Source of the DNA: Actinomycetota bacterium
GTDB taxonomy: Bacteria; Actinomycetota; Actinomycetes; Nanopelagicales; Nanopelagicaceae
Reading direction: 5' to 3'
Length of the DNA stretch: 64,000 nucleotides
NCBI GenBank assembly: GCA_009704505.1
Contig: WLEB01000003.1
Coordinates: forward strand, 1 to 64,000
Below are positions 50,785-59,288 of this stretch, one piece after another. How positions within the stretch are numbered: position 1 is the first letter of the stretch; each line of letters begins with the position of its first letter. The notes under the pieces are model-generated. The model saw nothing but the letters and a program-made list of their open reading frames with translations. It was not told where the DNA came from and did not search any database. A program made the position numbers and the translations under genes.

Positions 50785-52397
50785 GATAGCAATTCCTTCA
50801 ATGGTGGCCGTAGTTGATTCAAAATCTCTACTGCCTTCTCTTTATTGATTTCAATGACCTCAATGTAACACTTGAGTTTTGGTTCGGTCCCACTTGGGCG
50901 AATAATTATGCGGATCGATCCTTCTAGCCACATTCTCAATCCATCTGTTGGAGGCAGTCCATCTTTTGGTTTTGATAAATCCTCTAAGAGCGTCACTTGC
51001 CTACCGGCAATCTTTTGTGGTGGATTCTTGCGTAAGGAGTTGAGCAACTCCTTGACCTGTGAGAGATCCTTCAATCTAATAGAAATCTGTTCCGTCGCAT
51101 GATAACCATATGTATTCCAGATTTCGTCAAGGAGATCCAGAATTGTTTTGCTATTGCGTGCTAAGTCAGATGCAATCTGTGCAATAAAAATGGCGGCAGA
51201 GATGCCATCCTTGTCATTAACTGTTAATGGATCTACGCAATATCCAAGAGCTTCTTCATATCCAAATGAAAGATTATTTACCTTTGAGATCCATTTAAAC
51301 CCTGTCAAAACCTCCTGAAACTTAATGGAGTGTTTTTCGGCAATTTTTTTCACAACCGTTGATGAAACTATGGAATTAGCAAACACCCCGGATGTATTTC
51401 TCTGTGAGATGACATGAGCAAAGACTGCACCTAACTCATCGCCATGAAGAATTCTCCAACCAATCTTCGGATCTTTAACTGCAACTGCGCAACGATCGGC
51501 ATCTGGATCGGTTCCAATAACCAAATCAGCATTAGTCTTTTGTGCCATCTCTATGGCTAAATCCATGGCGCCGGGTTCTTCCGGGTTTGGAAAAGCTACT
51601 GTTGGAAAATTAGGATCAGGCTCGGCCTGTGCATCAACCAAAATTGGAAGATCAAAGCCCGCCTTTTTAAATACAGCTAGCAATGTTTCTTTTCCTACTC
51701 CATGCATGGCTGTGTACACAATTTTTAATGTGCCTGGGTTCTTTGCCAATTGTGCTGTTTGAGAAATGTAGTTCACGACCAGCTGATCATCAACTGTGCT
51801 CCAATTATTTGCACGTGGAAGATTTTTTGCCGAAACAACTTTTGAAATCTCTTGTGCGATTAAAGAATCAGTGGGTGAGGTTATTTGAGAGCCTCTATAT
51901 GTAATCGAATCTACAGTTCCACCGAGATAAACCTTCAACCCATTATCTTGTGGAGGATTATGACTTGCAGTAACCATTATTCCAACGTCACAACCGAGTT
52001 CATTTGTTGCATAGGCGAGAACAGGTGTGGGTAGAGGATGGGACAAAACAACTGTTGTAAGACCGGCCCCAGAGAAAATCTCTGCCGCCTCGAGTGCAAA
52101 CTCATAAGAGCCATGTCGGGCATCTCGTCCGATTACTACAGATGTCAGAGCACGAGCCTTCATGTATGCAACTATTCCGGCCGAAGTTCTGGCAACGACT
52201 GCTCTATTCATCCCTGAGGGGCCTGGACGTACTGGACCTCGCAGACCTGCAGTTCCAAATTCTAGAAAACCGTTGAAAGATGTTTTTAACTCTAGTTCAT
52301 TACTTGTATCGACCCAGTTTTGAAGTTGAGCAGCAGAAACTGGATCTGGATCATCGAGAATCCATTCATTAACTGCTTGTAAAAATTGTTTATCCAT
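50781..52397 (-). CDS. Alpha-D-phosphohexomutase-family enzyme, probable phosphopentomutase role
   Basis: A 538-residue phospho-sugar mutase. The phosphoserine loop is TASHNPPQDNGLKVYLGG near residue 145, the metal loop is GTDPDADRCAVA, the sugar loop includes FGYEEALGYC, and the phosphate loop is RPSGTEPKLKCY. Family members act on glucose, mannose or pentose phosphates. Lying between punA and deoC, conversion of (deoxy)ribose-1-phosphate to the 5-phosphate is the likely job, by inference. Confidence 0.88.
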   Translation of the reverse strand: MDKQFLQAVNEWILDDPDPVSAAQLQNWVDTSNELELKTSFNGFLEFGTAGLRGPVRPGPSGMNRAVVARTSAGIVAYMKARALTSVVIGRDARHGSYEFALEAAEIFSGAGLTTVVLSHPLPTPVLAYATNELGCDVGIMVTASHNPPQDNGLKVYLGGTVDSITYRGSQITSPTDSLIAQEISKVVSAKNLPRANNWSTVDDQLVVNYISQTAQLAKNPGTLKIVYTAMHGVGKETLLAVFKKAGFDLPILVDAQAEPDPNFPTVAFPNPEEPGAMDLAIEMAQKTNADLVIGTDPDADRCAVAVKDPKIGWRILHGDELGAVFAHVISQRNTSGVFANSIVSSTVVKKIAEKHSIKFQEVLTGFKWISKVNNLSFGYEEALGYCVDPLTVNDKDGISAAIFIAQIASDLARNSKTILDLLDEIWNTYGYHATEQISIRLKDLSQVKELLNSLRKNPPQKIAGRQVTLLEDLSKPKDGLPPTDGLRMWLEGSIRIIIRPSGTEPKLKCYIEVIEINKEKAVEILNQLRPPLKELLS

Positions 52398-52401
52398 AGT
52401 T

Positions 52402-53232
52402 TTACAGCAGCTTTGGAATTACGCCTTTAAGCAATGAGCCCATACGGTCTGCAGCAGCTTTACCCGCTGCAATAACTTCTTCATGGTTTAACTTCTCACC
52501 AGTTACTCCTGCAGCAGCATTTGTCACTAACGAGATTCCAAGAACTTCTGCGCCTAGTGCATGAGCAGCAATAGCCTCTGGCACAGTCGACATTCCAACT
52601 AGATCTGCTCCCATAGTTCTCATCATTAGGATCTCAGCAGGTGTTTCATAAGTTGGCCCACGCCAGTGAACATAGACCCCCTCTTGAAGTGACGCATCTT
52701 CTTTTTTAACAATCTCTCGGATCCGCTTGCTATATAGATCGGTTAAATCAACAAAAGTTGCACCAGATAATGGTGAGACTGCTGTTAAGGATATGTGATC
52801 ACGAATTAAAACAGGTTGGCCAACTTTATAAGCGGTGTTTATTCCACCACAAGCATTGGTCAAGATAACAACTTTGCATCCAGCTTTAACTGCTGTCCGT
52901 ACTCCATGTACTACTGGCTCAATACCTTTGCCTTCGTATAAATGAGTACGACCGAGAAAAACCAATGCACGCATTTTTTTGCCATCTGCATCTATTTCAT
53001 ATGATCTAATCTTTCCAGAGTGTCCTTCCACCGCAGGAGGCAAGAATCCGGCGAACTCTTCTGCATTGCACTCAAAGGCAGGAACACCAAGTGCATCAAC
53101 GGCACTTACCCAGCCAGATCCCATAACAAGTGCTACATCATGTGCAGCAATACCTGTTTTCTTTGCGATCTCTTCGGCTGCAACAACTGCGGCGGCAATT
53201 GGATCACTGTATAAAAGCTCAGTCTTTCCCAT
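52402..53232 (-). CDS. punA: Purine nucleoside phosphorylase
   Basis: Trimeric-type PNP, 276 residues, phosphorolysing inosine and guanosine. It has VALVMGSGWVSAVDAL, VVILTNACGGINTAYKVG, and GPTYETPAEILMMRTMGADLVG; the last carries the conserved Glu/Met ribose-site segment. Asn in VTNAAAG near residue 240 fits 6-oxopurine specificity. It is first in the minus-strand run punA-mutase-deoC-ALDH-ALDH, which reads as one operon. Confidence 0.94.
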   Translation of the reverse strand: MGKTELLYSDPIAAAVVAAEEIAKKTGIAAHDVALVMGSGWVSAVDALGVPAFECNAEEFAGFLPPAVEGHSGKIRSYEIDADGKKMRALVFLGRTHLYEGKGIEPVVHGVRTAVKAGCKVVILTNACGGINTAYKVGQPVLIRDHISLTAVSPLSGATFVDLTDLYSKRIREIVKKEDASLQEGVYVHWRGPTYETPAEILMMRTMGADLVGMSTVPEAIAAHALGAEVLGISLVTNAAAGVTGEKLNHEEVIAAGKAAADRMGSLLKGVIPKLL

Positions 53233-53238
53233 GGCCTA

Positions 53239-53266
53239 ATACTGTCACAGAGTTTGATTTCATCAA
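53239..53266 (-). promoter_or_regulatory. Leaderless promoter of the punA-deoC operon
   Basis: Minus-strand TTGATG (53266-53261), 16 nt, CAGTAT (53244-53239), then 6 nt to the punA ATG at 53232. The -10 departs from TANNNT at the first base. Confidence 0.5.
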
Positions 53267-53877
53267 TGCATACCCTTGATCTGCGGCCAGGAGTATCCCA
53301 GTTGGGCACAAGCCTTTCTTAAAAACGGCATTGATATTCCGACAACATTTGTGTAGTCGCCTTCGATACTAGCGATAAATGGTGAACTAAATCCATCGAG
53401 TGTAAATCCTCCAGCAACATGTAATGGCTCTTCTGTTGCCACGTAATCAATAATCTCTTCATCAGTTAAATCTGCAAAATTGACGCGAGTAGTTACTCGA
53501 TCCGAAATCTCTTTATCTTTTAAAGTATCAATAATGCAATGGCCGGTATGTAGCAGCCCACTATTTCCTCGAACTCTCTGCGCCCGCTCGATTGCAATCT
53601 CCGGTGTGCCAGGTTTGCCAAGTGACATACCGTCAAATTCGAAAGTTGAATCGCAACCAATAATAATTGCCGGAAAATCAATTTGCTCACGAACAGTATG
53701 TGCCTTAGTGATCGCGAGAGCGATGACCATATCCGAAGGATTCATTGAGTTAAAGAACTCAGTTTCTTCATCAACATTGCTGACAATAATTTTCGGTGAG
53801 AGTCCAGCCGATTCAAGCAATCGACGACGGCTCTTTGAGGCAGATGCTAGAACAATTGTTGGTTGATTCGAAGGCAC
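53263..53877 (-). CDS. maf: Maf-family nucleotide pyrophosphatase
   Basis: A 204-residue house-cleaning pyrophosphatase that removes non-canonical or modified nucleotides. The N-terminal IVLASASKSRRRLLESAGL and the GCDSTFEFDG and LGKPGTPEIA motifs are diagnostic; YVATEEPLHVAGGFTLDG follows. GTG start at 53877. The stop lies 30 nt from the punA start on the same strand. Confidence 0.93.
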   Translation of the reverse strand: MPSNQPTIVLASASKSRRRLLESAGLSPKIIVSNVDEETEFFNSMNPSDMVIALAITKAHTVREQIDFPAIIIGCDSTFEFDGMSLGKPGTPEIAIERAQRVRGNSGLLHTGHCIIDTLKDKEISDRVTTRVNFADLTDEEIIDYVATEEPLHVAGGFTLDGFSSPFIASIEGDYTNVVGISMPFLRKACAQLGYSWPQIKGMH

Positions 53878-53883
53878 GGGTTA

Positions 53884-53911
53884 AAGGTACTCGTTAAATG
53901 GCATAAATCAA
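53884..53911 (-). promoter_or_regulatory. Leaderless promoter of maf
   Basis: Minus-strand TTGATT (53911-53906), 16 nt, TACCTT (53889-53884), then 6 nt to the GTG at 53877. Confidence 0.55.
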
Positions 53912-53944
53912 TTAATGAAATCTAATTAAACTAATTCTGACTAC

Positions 53945-53950
53945 TAGGAT
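53945..53950 (+). promoter_or_regulatory. -10 element of the PurK-like gene
   Basis: TAGGAT, 6 nt before the GTG at 53957, with no ribosome site between. A clear -35 is not seen. Confidence 0.5.
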
Positions 53951-53956
53951 GATTGC

Positions 53957-54949
53957 GTGAAGAACTCATTTCCAACCCTAGGAGTTATCGGTGGTGGCCA
54001 GCACGCTCGAATGTTTGTGGCTCCATCTGCATCTTTAGGTCTCGATCTTTTGATTTATGCATCAGATCCAAATGATTCAGCGGCTCAGATTTGTAAACAC
54101 GAGATCGGTAGTTATAAAGACTTAGATTCAATTCGTGAATTTGCAAAAAAATGCGATCTGATTACTTTTGCAGATGAGTTAATTCCACTGAGTATTATCC
54201 GAGCAATCGAAGCAGATGGTGTAGTTGTTCGACCATCTGCTGCAGCGCTAGAGCTCTCGCAAAATAAAGAATCCTTCGATTTGAAACTGATCAATTATCT
54301 TGGTACAGAATACGAAGAGAAAACCGGAAAAGTTCTCATTGAGAGACCACTTGATTTTGATTATGAGATTACAGTCATGGTTGCCCGCTCACCACACGGC
54401 CAAGCATCTACATGGTCACCAACTATTGATATGAAAAAAGATGGAATAAGCGTTATGACAATCACTCCCGTGCCAAAACTTTCACAAAATTTAAGTGAGC
54501 GAGTGCAAAAGATAGCAATTGAAATTGCCGAGATTTCTGGTGTAGTTGGTGTTGCAGCTGTGGAAATTCTTGTGAAGGGTGAGGAAATCTTCATCAACAA
54601 TCTTGTCATGGGCACCCACAATTCAGGGTTATGGACAATTGACGGTGCACGGACAAGTCAGTTTGAACAGCATTTGCGAGCAGTACTTGATTTGCCTTTA
54701 GGAGACCCAACAATGACTGCGCCAATTGCCGTGACAGGAAATCTTGTTGCAGGAAAGAAAGCAAATATGTATCGCCCATATTTGCATTTAATGGCAAGAA
54801 CTCCAGCACTTAAATTTCATCAGTATAGGAACGAAGTAAGCCGAGGTCACAAAGCCGGTCACATAACTTTACTGGGGGAGAGCCTCGAAGATCTAACTAA
54901 TGAAATCCAGCATGCGATTGACTATGTCAGTGGAGAGATTGATGAATGA
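53957..54949 (+). CDS. PurK-like protein with deleted ATP-grasp lid and lost catalytic residues
   Basis: A 330-residue relative of N5-carboxyaminoimidazole ribonucleotide synthase. The Rossmann start (GVIGGGQHARMF, 10-20) and the carboxy-terminal HNSGLWTIDGARTSQFEQHL (221-240) identify the family. Between QNKESF (102-107) and VLIERPL (126-132) only about 20 residues remain where PurK has about 75, including the nucleotide loop KxxxGGYDGKGQ. The metal/phosphate motif NEIAPRxHNSGHW reads NNLVMGTHNSGLW. The frame is open throughout. Either a non-enzymatic PurK derivative or a decaying gene; no purE lies beside it. Confidence 0.75.
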   Translation: MKNSFPTLGVIGGGQHARMFVAPSASLGLDLLIYASDPNDSAAQICKHEIGSYKDLDSIREFAKKCDLITFADELIPLSIIRAIEADGVVVRPSAAALELSQNKESFDLKLINYLGTEYEEKTGKVLIERPLDFDYEITVMVARSPHGQASTWSPTIDMKKDGISVMTITPVPKLSQNLSERVQKIAIEIAEISGVVGVAAVEILVKGEEIFINNLVMGTHNSGLWTIDGARTSQFEQHLRAVLDLPLGDPTMTAPIAVTGNLVAGKKANMYRPYLHLMARTPALKFHQYRNEVSRGHKAGHITLLGESLEDLTNEIQHAIDYVSGEIDE

Positions 54950-54986
54950 TTTTGCAGTATTTATAGAGTTAGATCTTTGATATTAA

Positions 54987-56297
54987 CTAGTCGGTGCGAC
55001 CGAGTGCACGAAACTTCCACCCAGCTTTGCGCCATAAATCTCGATCCAGCATATTTCGCCCATCAATAATGACCTTGTTTTTTACCAATGCTGCAATTTC
55101 ATTTGGATCAATCTGGCGATACTCTTTCCATTCAGTAAGGTGTAAGACTAAATCCGAACCCTTTACCGCATCATTAATACTTTCGGCATACTCCAAATTT
55201 GGAAAACGCTTGCGAGCAGGTTCAATTCCCTTAGGGTCGTGAACAACTACATGTGAACCTGCTGCATTTAATTGAGCAGCAATATCTAATGCTGGGGAAT
55301 CGCGCACATCATCACTATCTGGTTTAAATGTTGCACCCAAAACGGCGATTTTGTATCCAGTTAATTCCTTGGAGAGTTCATCACGTACAACATCGATTAC
55401 GCGAAGACGGGCACGTAGATTGATTGCATCAATCTCTCGTAAAAATTCCAAAGCCTGCTTAGCACCTAACTCTTCAGCTCTAGCCATAAATGCTCGAATA
55501 TCTTTTGGAAGGCAACCTCCGCCAAAACCAATTCCAGCTTGAAGGAACTTGTTTCCAATACGTGGGTCGTAACCAATTGCTTGGGCGAGCACGGTTACAT
55601 CTCCGCCTGCGGCCTCGCAAACTTCAGCCATTGCATTTATGAATGAAATCTTTGTTGCTAGGAAAGAATTTGCGGCTACTTTTACTAATTCAGAGGTAGG
55701 CAAATCTGCACGAATCCATGGAGTGCCAAGATCTAGAATTGGTTTATAAACTTTTTTAAGAGTCTCTTCTGCCAGGTCATTGGCAACACCAACAACTAAT
55801 CTATTTGGTGTCAATGTATCCTTAATAGCAAAACCCTCACGTAGAAACTCTGGGTTCCATGCTAAATCAGATTGAGGTGCGATCTTTACTAATTCACCGC
55901 GAAGTGATTGCGCAGTTCCCACCGGTACCGTGGACTTACCAACGACTAACGAACCCTTTTTTAAGTACGGCGCGATAGCTGCAACTGCTGATTTTACATA
56001 CGTTAAATCAGCGGCAAGTCCATCCTTGCTCTGGGGCGTCCCAACGCAAACAAAATGAACATCAGTCTTTGCGACAGCAGCAAAATCAGTTGTAAAAGAC
56101 AATCTGCCTGACTTCACTTCTTGGGCAAGTAATGTTTCTAAACCAGGCTCATAGAATGGCAAACTTCCACTTTGTAACTGTGCGACTTTTTCGGGATCAG
56201 TATCAACACCAACAACTGTGTAGCCAAGTGAAGACATACATGCTGCATGTGTTGCGCCAAGATAACCACAACCAACAACCGAAAGTGTTAAATCCAT
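54987..56297 (-). CDS. ugd: UDP-glucose 6-dehydrogenase
   Basis: Oxidises UDP-glucose to UDP-glucuronate with NAD, 436 residues from the ATG at 56297 (a GTG three codons earlier is possible). It has LSVVGCGYLGATHAACMSSL, FVCVGTPQSKDG, WNPEFLREGFA, and the catalytic Cys in GIGFGGGCLPKDIRAF near residue 260. The C-terminal domain includes VAVLGATFKPDSDDVRDSPA-like sequence. Beside LCP and glycan export genes it probably supplies a glycan precursor. Confidence 0.93.
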   Translation of the reverse strand: MDLTLSVVGCGYLGATHAACMSSLGYTVVGVDTDPEKVAQLQSGSLPFYEPGLETLLAQEVKSGRLSFTTDFAAVAKTDVHFVCVGTPQSKDGLAADLTYVKSAVAAIAPYLKKGSLVVGKSTVPVGTAQSLRGELVKIAPQSDLAWNPEFLREGFAIKDTLTPNRLVVGVANDLAEETLKKVYKPILDLGTPWIRADLPTSELVKVAANSFLATKISFINAMAEVCEAAGGDVTVLAQAIGYDPRIGNKFLQAGIGFGGGCLPKDIRAFMARAEELGAKQALEFLREIDAINLRARLRVIDVVRDELSKELTGYKIAVLGATFKPDSDDVRDSPALDIAAQLNAAGSHVVVHDPKGIEPARKRFPNLEYAESINDAVKGSDLVLHLTEWKEYRQIDPNEIAALVKNKVIIDGRNMLDRDLWRKAGWKFRALGRTD

Positions 56298-56307
56298 GGT
56301 CTTCACT

Positions 56308-57417
56308 TTACTTCAATGCCCCACAGGGATTTTCATCGGCGGTACGAGTCTTGAATTTATCGATAATTGTCGGAGTTGGGCTCCCCGAAGCCGACGGGGA
56401 TGGTTCAACAATATCTGTTAAGGGAAGATCTTCTCGTAGTCGATTAAAGAGTTCGGGTGCTAAAACTGGGTCCCACTTTACAACTGAACCGACTCCATCA
56501 ACTCGAGCATTGGTATTTCCAAGTGGAATAGTCAAAGTTCGAACATTGCTTGCAGATAAGTTCTTTAACTGCTTTGCAAGAGTCAAGAGATCACCCTTAT
56601 CTAATTCGGCATCAGTTTTTACAGTTGCAATGAGCGAGTTAAAGAAATTCACTAACTTAACTGGGTTTAACAAAACCCCTGTGCTAGTTACTTTTCGCAA
56701 TACAGCGCTCATAAACTGTTGCTGACGCTGCATTCGACCGATGTCACCAAGTCCATCAAAATCTCTAGTTCTTACATACTTCAAAGATTCAATTCCATTA
56801 AGTGTGTGGACTCCGGCCGCTAGAACTAAGTGACTGCCTGGATCATCAATGTCCTTTTTGGTGCACACTTCAATTCCACCCAGTGAATCAACCATGCCTG
56901 CAAAACCAGCAAAACCTATTTCAATGTAGTGATCAATCCGAACACTTGTTTCGTTTTCAATTGTTTGAATGAGTAAGGATGGACCCCCAAATGCAAATGC
57001 TGCATTAATTTTGCCAAGGGCAGCTGGAATAATTTTTCCACTACCCGAAGAAGAAGGATGTTCTGGAATAGTTACTAAGGAATCACGAGGGATGGAGATG
57101 ATCGTTGCCTTATCTCGCGATTTTGAAATGTGAACAATGAGCATGGTGTCCGACCTTGAACCTGCTGCAGTTTTAGTACTTCCTACGCGCAGCAACTTCC
57201 TCTGTTCTTTGGTTAAACCTTCGCGTGTATCTGCACCCACGACAAGATAATTAAGAGCAGATGTTGGTTTATCCGGTCTATCGATCACGGCGCCGAATGC
57301 GTCTATACGAGAAATAGCACCGCTTATTTGTCCAAGGCCTAACCAAGAGATGCTTGAAATCACAACGATCCCCACAGACAGTGAGGTAAAAATTCGAATT
57401 GCCCGCGTTGATTTCAC
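56308..57417 (-). CDS. LytR-CpsA-Psr (LCP) family glycopolymer ligase
   Basis: A 369-residue membrane-anchored extracytoplasmic protein. One N-terminal span (SLSVGIVVISSISWLGLG) is followed by the LCP domain with VVGADTREG, RSDTMLIVHISKSRDKATII, SIPRDSLVTIP and YVRTRDFDGLGDIGRMQRQQ. LCP proteins join glycopolymers such as teichoic acids or arabinogalactan to peptidoglycan. A GTG at 57417 six codons inside the longest frame is preferred because a -10 (TACTCT) lies 6 nt ahead. Confidence 0.9.
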   Translation of the reverse strand: MKSTRAIRIFTSLSVGIVVISSISWLGLGQISGAISRIDAFGAVIDRPDKPTSALNYLVVGADTREGLTKEQRKLLRVGSTKTAAGSRSDTMLIVHISKSRDKATIISIPRDSLVTIPEHPSSSGSGKIIPAALGKINAAFAFGGPSLLIQTIENETSVRIDHYIEIGFAGFAGMVDSLGGIEVCTKKDIDDPGSHLVLAAGVHTLNGIESLKYVRTRDFDGLGDIGRMQRQQQFMSAVLRKVTSTGVLLNPVKLVNFFNSLIATVKTDAELDKGDLLTLAKQLKNLSASNVRTLTIPLGNTNARVDGVGSVVKWDPVLAPELFNRLREDLPLTDIVEPSPSASGSPTPTIIDKFKTRTADENPCGALK

Positions 57418-57423
57418 TAGGAG

Positions 57424-57429
57424 AGAGTA
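57424..57429 (-). promoter_or_regulatory. -10 element of leaderless LCP gene
   Basis: Minus-strand TACTCT (57429-57424), 6 nt before GTG at 57417. On the other strand TACCGT (57439-57444) lies 9 nt before the glycosyltransferase ATG. Confidence 0.45.
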
Positions 57430-57453
57430 CTTCAACGGTACCGTGTACGGGTT

Positions 57454-58464
57454 ATGTCGACATCAGCAAATACCTTATATGGCTTACCGAGAGCAGAAAT
57501 CTCGGTAATTTTACCTGTTCTCAATGAAGAGAAGTATTTAGCTGATTCAGTAAGTGCCATTCTTAATCAAAAATTTGATGGGCCATTAGAGGTAATTCTT
57601 GCGGTCGGACCATCGAACGATAAAACCATGGAGATAGCACGCAAACTCGCTACCCACGATGCGCGTGTAGTTGTTATTGAAAATCCCTCAGGACGAACTG
57701 CAGCGGGCCTTAATTTAGCAATCTCAGCATCTTCTCATTCAATAATTGTCCGAGTTGATGGACATGCAAACATTCCAACAAACTACTGTCAATTGGCCTA
57801 TGAAACTTTAAGAGAAACTGGGGCCGTAAATGTTGGCGGGATTATGGATGCAAGTGGACAGACAATTTTTGAAAAATCTGTTGCTAGAGCAATGAGAAGC
57901 CCACTGGGTGTTGGTGCATCTCGTTTTCACACCGGTGGAATTCCTGGTGAAGTCGACACAGTTTATTTAGGAGTATTTAGAAAAGAAGCCTTACTTGCCG
58001 TTGGTGGATTTGATGAGAGATTTACACGAGCCCAAGATTGGGAGTTAAATTTTCGCTTGCGCCAAATGGGAGGGGTAATTTACTTTGATCCTCGCTTGGT
58101 TGTTTCTTATCGTCCTCGTTCAACTCTAACGGCTCTTGCTAGACAGTATTTTCAATATGGTCGATGGCGAAGAGTGGTATCACGTCTGCATCAAGGAACC
58201 ATAAATTACAGATATTTAGCTCCTCCATTTACAGTTATTGCAACATTTCTTTCTTTTGTATTGGGTTGGTTGATCACCCCAGTTCTGTTTTTACCAGCAA
58301 TAATCTATGGAGTATTTATCCTGTTGGCCTCCGCTTTAATTGGGAAATCCCTGATTGAAGTTCTTTGTTTACCTGCAATATTGCTCACAATGCACATTTC
58401 ATGGGGAATTGGTTTTCTTACTTCGCCGAACTCACTTGTCCCTACGGTAACCTTGCGTCCGTGA
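57454..58464 (+). CDS. Family 2 glycosyltransferase, ExoA-like
   Basis: A 336-residue GT-A enzyme with C-terminal membrane spans. The N-terminal ISVILPVLNEEKYLADSVSA, the DxD-like VRVDGHANIP near residue 108, and the acceptor motif FTRAQDWELNFRLRQMGG identify it; residues 255-320 are hydrophobic. ExoA-type enzymes assemble exopolysaccharide on a lipid carrier. The stop overlaps the ABC permease start. Confidence 0.88.
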   Translation: MSTSANTLYGLPRAEISVILPVLNEEKYLADSVSAILNQKFDGPLEVILAVGPSNDKTMEIARKLATHDARVVVIENPSGRTAAGLNLAISASSHSIIVRVDGHANIPTNYCQLAYETLRETGAVNVGGIMDASGQTIFEKSVARAMRSPLGVGASRFHTGGIPGEVDTVYLGVFRKEALLAVGGFDERFTRAQDWELNFRLRQMGGVIYFDPRLVVSYRPRSTLTALARQYFQYGRWRRVVSRLHQGTINYRYLAPPFTVIATFLSFVLGWLITPVLFLPAIIYGVFILLASALIGKSLIEVLCLPAILLTMHISWGIGFLTSPNSLVPTVTLRP

Positions 58465-59288
58465 GTACCCCACTTCAGGTTTATGAGCCATTTAAAGCTG
58501 GCCTTCCTAAACTAGGCAAGTACTGGAAGTCGCTCTGGTCCAGGCGTACCTTTATCGCAGAGCATTCTAAATCTGAATTACGCGAACAGCACTATGACTC
58601 AGTCTTTGGTCAGATGTGGCTAGTAATTAATCCGCTATTGCTTTCTGGGGTCTATTTCATTTTGATTGTAATTATTGGGGGTAAGACAGATACAACTCGA
58701 TACGTACATCTTACGGGAACGCTTTTTTTATTTTACTTAGTTGCCAACAGTTTAAGTTCAGGTGTTAAATCCGTAACTTCAGGACAAAGATTAATTCTAA
58801 ATACTGCTTTTCCGCGAATAATGTTGCCACTTTCATCTGTCGTGATAGCAATGTTTAAATTCCTGCCAACAATTGTTGTTTTCATGGTAATTAAGGCAGT
58901 AGTTGGTTCACCGTTTACAATCCAAATGCTATGGGCGCTTCCAATTCTGTTCATTACGACACTTTTGGCACTGGGACTTGCGATAGCAATCTCATGTATA
59001 AATGTTTACTTCCGGGATATTTCAAGCTTTTTACCGTATATGACACGGACGCTTCTATACCTATCCCCAATTTTATATGAAGCATCAACGTTAAAGCCTG
59101 GTCTACTCTTTTTAGAGTACGTGAATCCACTTTTTCCAATTTTAGATTCCTGGTCAAGTGCTTTGGTTCATGGTCAAAACCCTGAAATGTCCAGCATGCT
59201 TGCAGGCTTAGGGTGGGCAACCGGAATATTCTTTTTAGGTACATACTTTTTCCTATCGAGGGAGCGTGAGTTCGCTGTCCGTCTCTAA
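58461..59288 (+). CDS. Polysaccharide/polyol-phosphate ABC exporter permease (Wzm/TagG-like)
   Basis: A 275-residue ABC-2 permease. It starts with GTG at 58461 in a 4-nt overlap with the glycosyltransferase; longer readings lie within that gene. It has LWSRRTFIAEHSKSELREQH and FGQMWLVINPLLLSGVYFIL at the entry, then five further spans and YVNPLFPILDSWSSALVHG. It is the membrane half of a glycan exporter. Confidence 0.9.
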   Translation: MSTPLQVYEPFKAGLPKLGKYWKSLWSRRTFIAEHSKSELREQHYDSVFGQMWLVINPLLLSGVYFILIVIIGGKTDTTRYVHLTGTLFLFYLVANSLSSGVKSVTSGQRLILNTAFPRIMLPLSSVVIAMFKFLPTIVVFMVIKAVVGSPFTIQMLWALPILFITTLLALGLAIAISCINVYFRDISSFLPYMTRTLLYLSPILYEASTLKPGLLFLEYVNPLFPILDSWSSALVHGQNPEMSSMLAGLGWATGIFFLGTYFFLSREREFAVRL

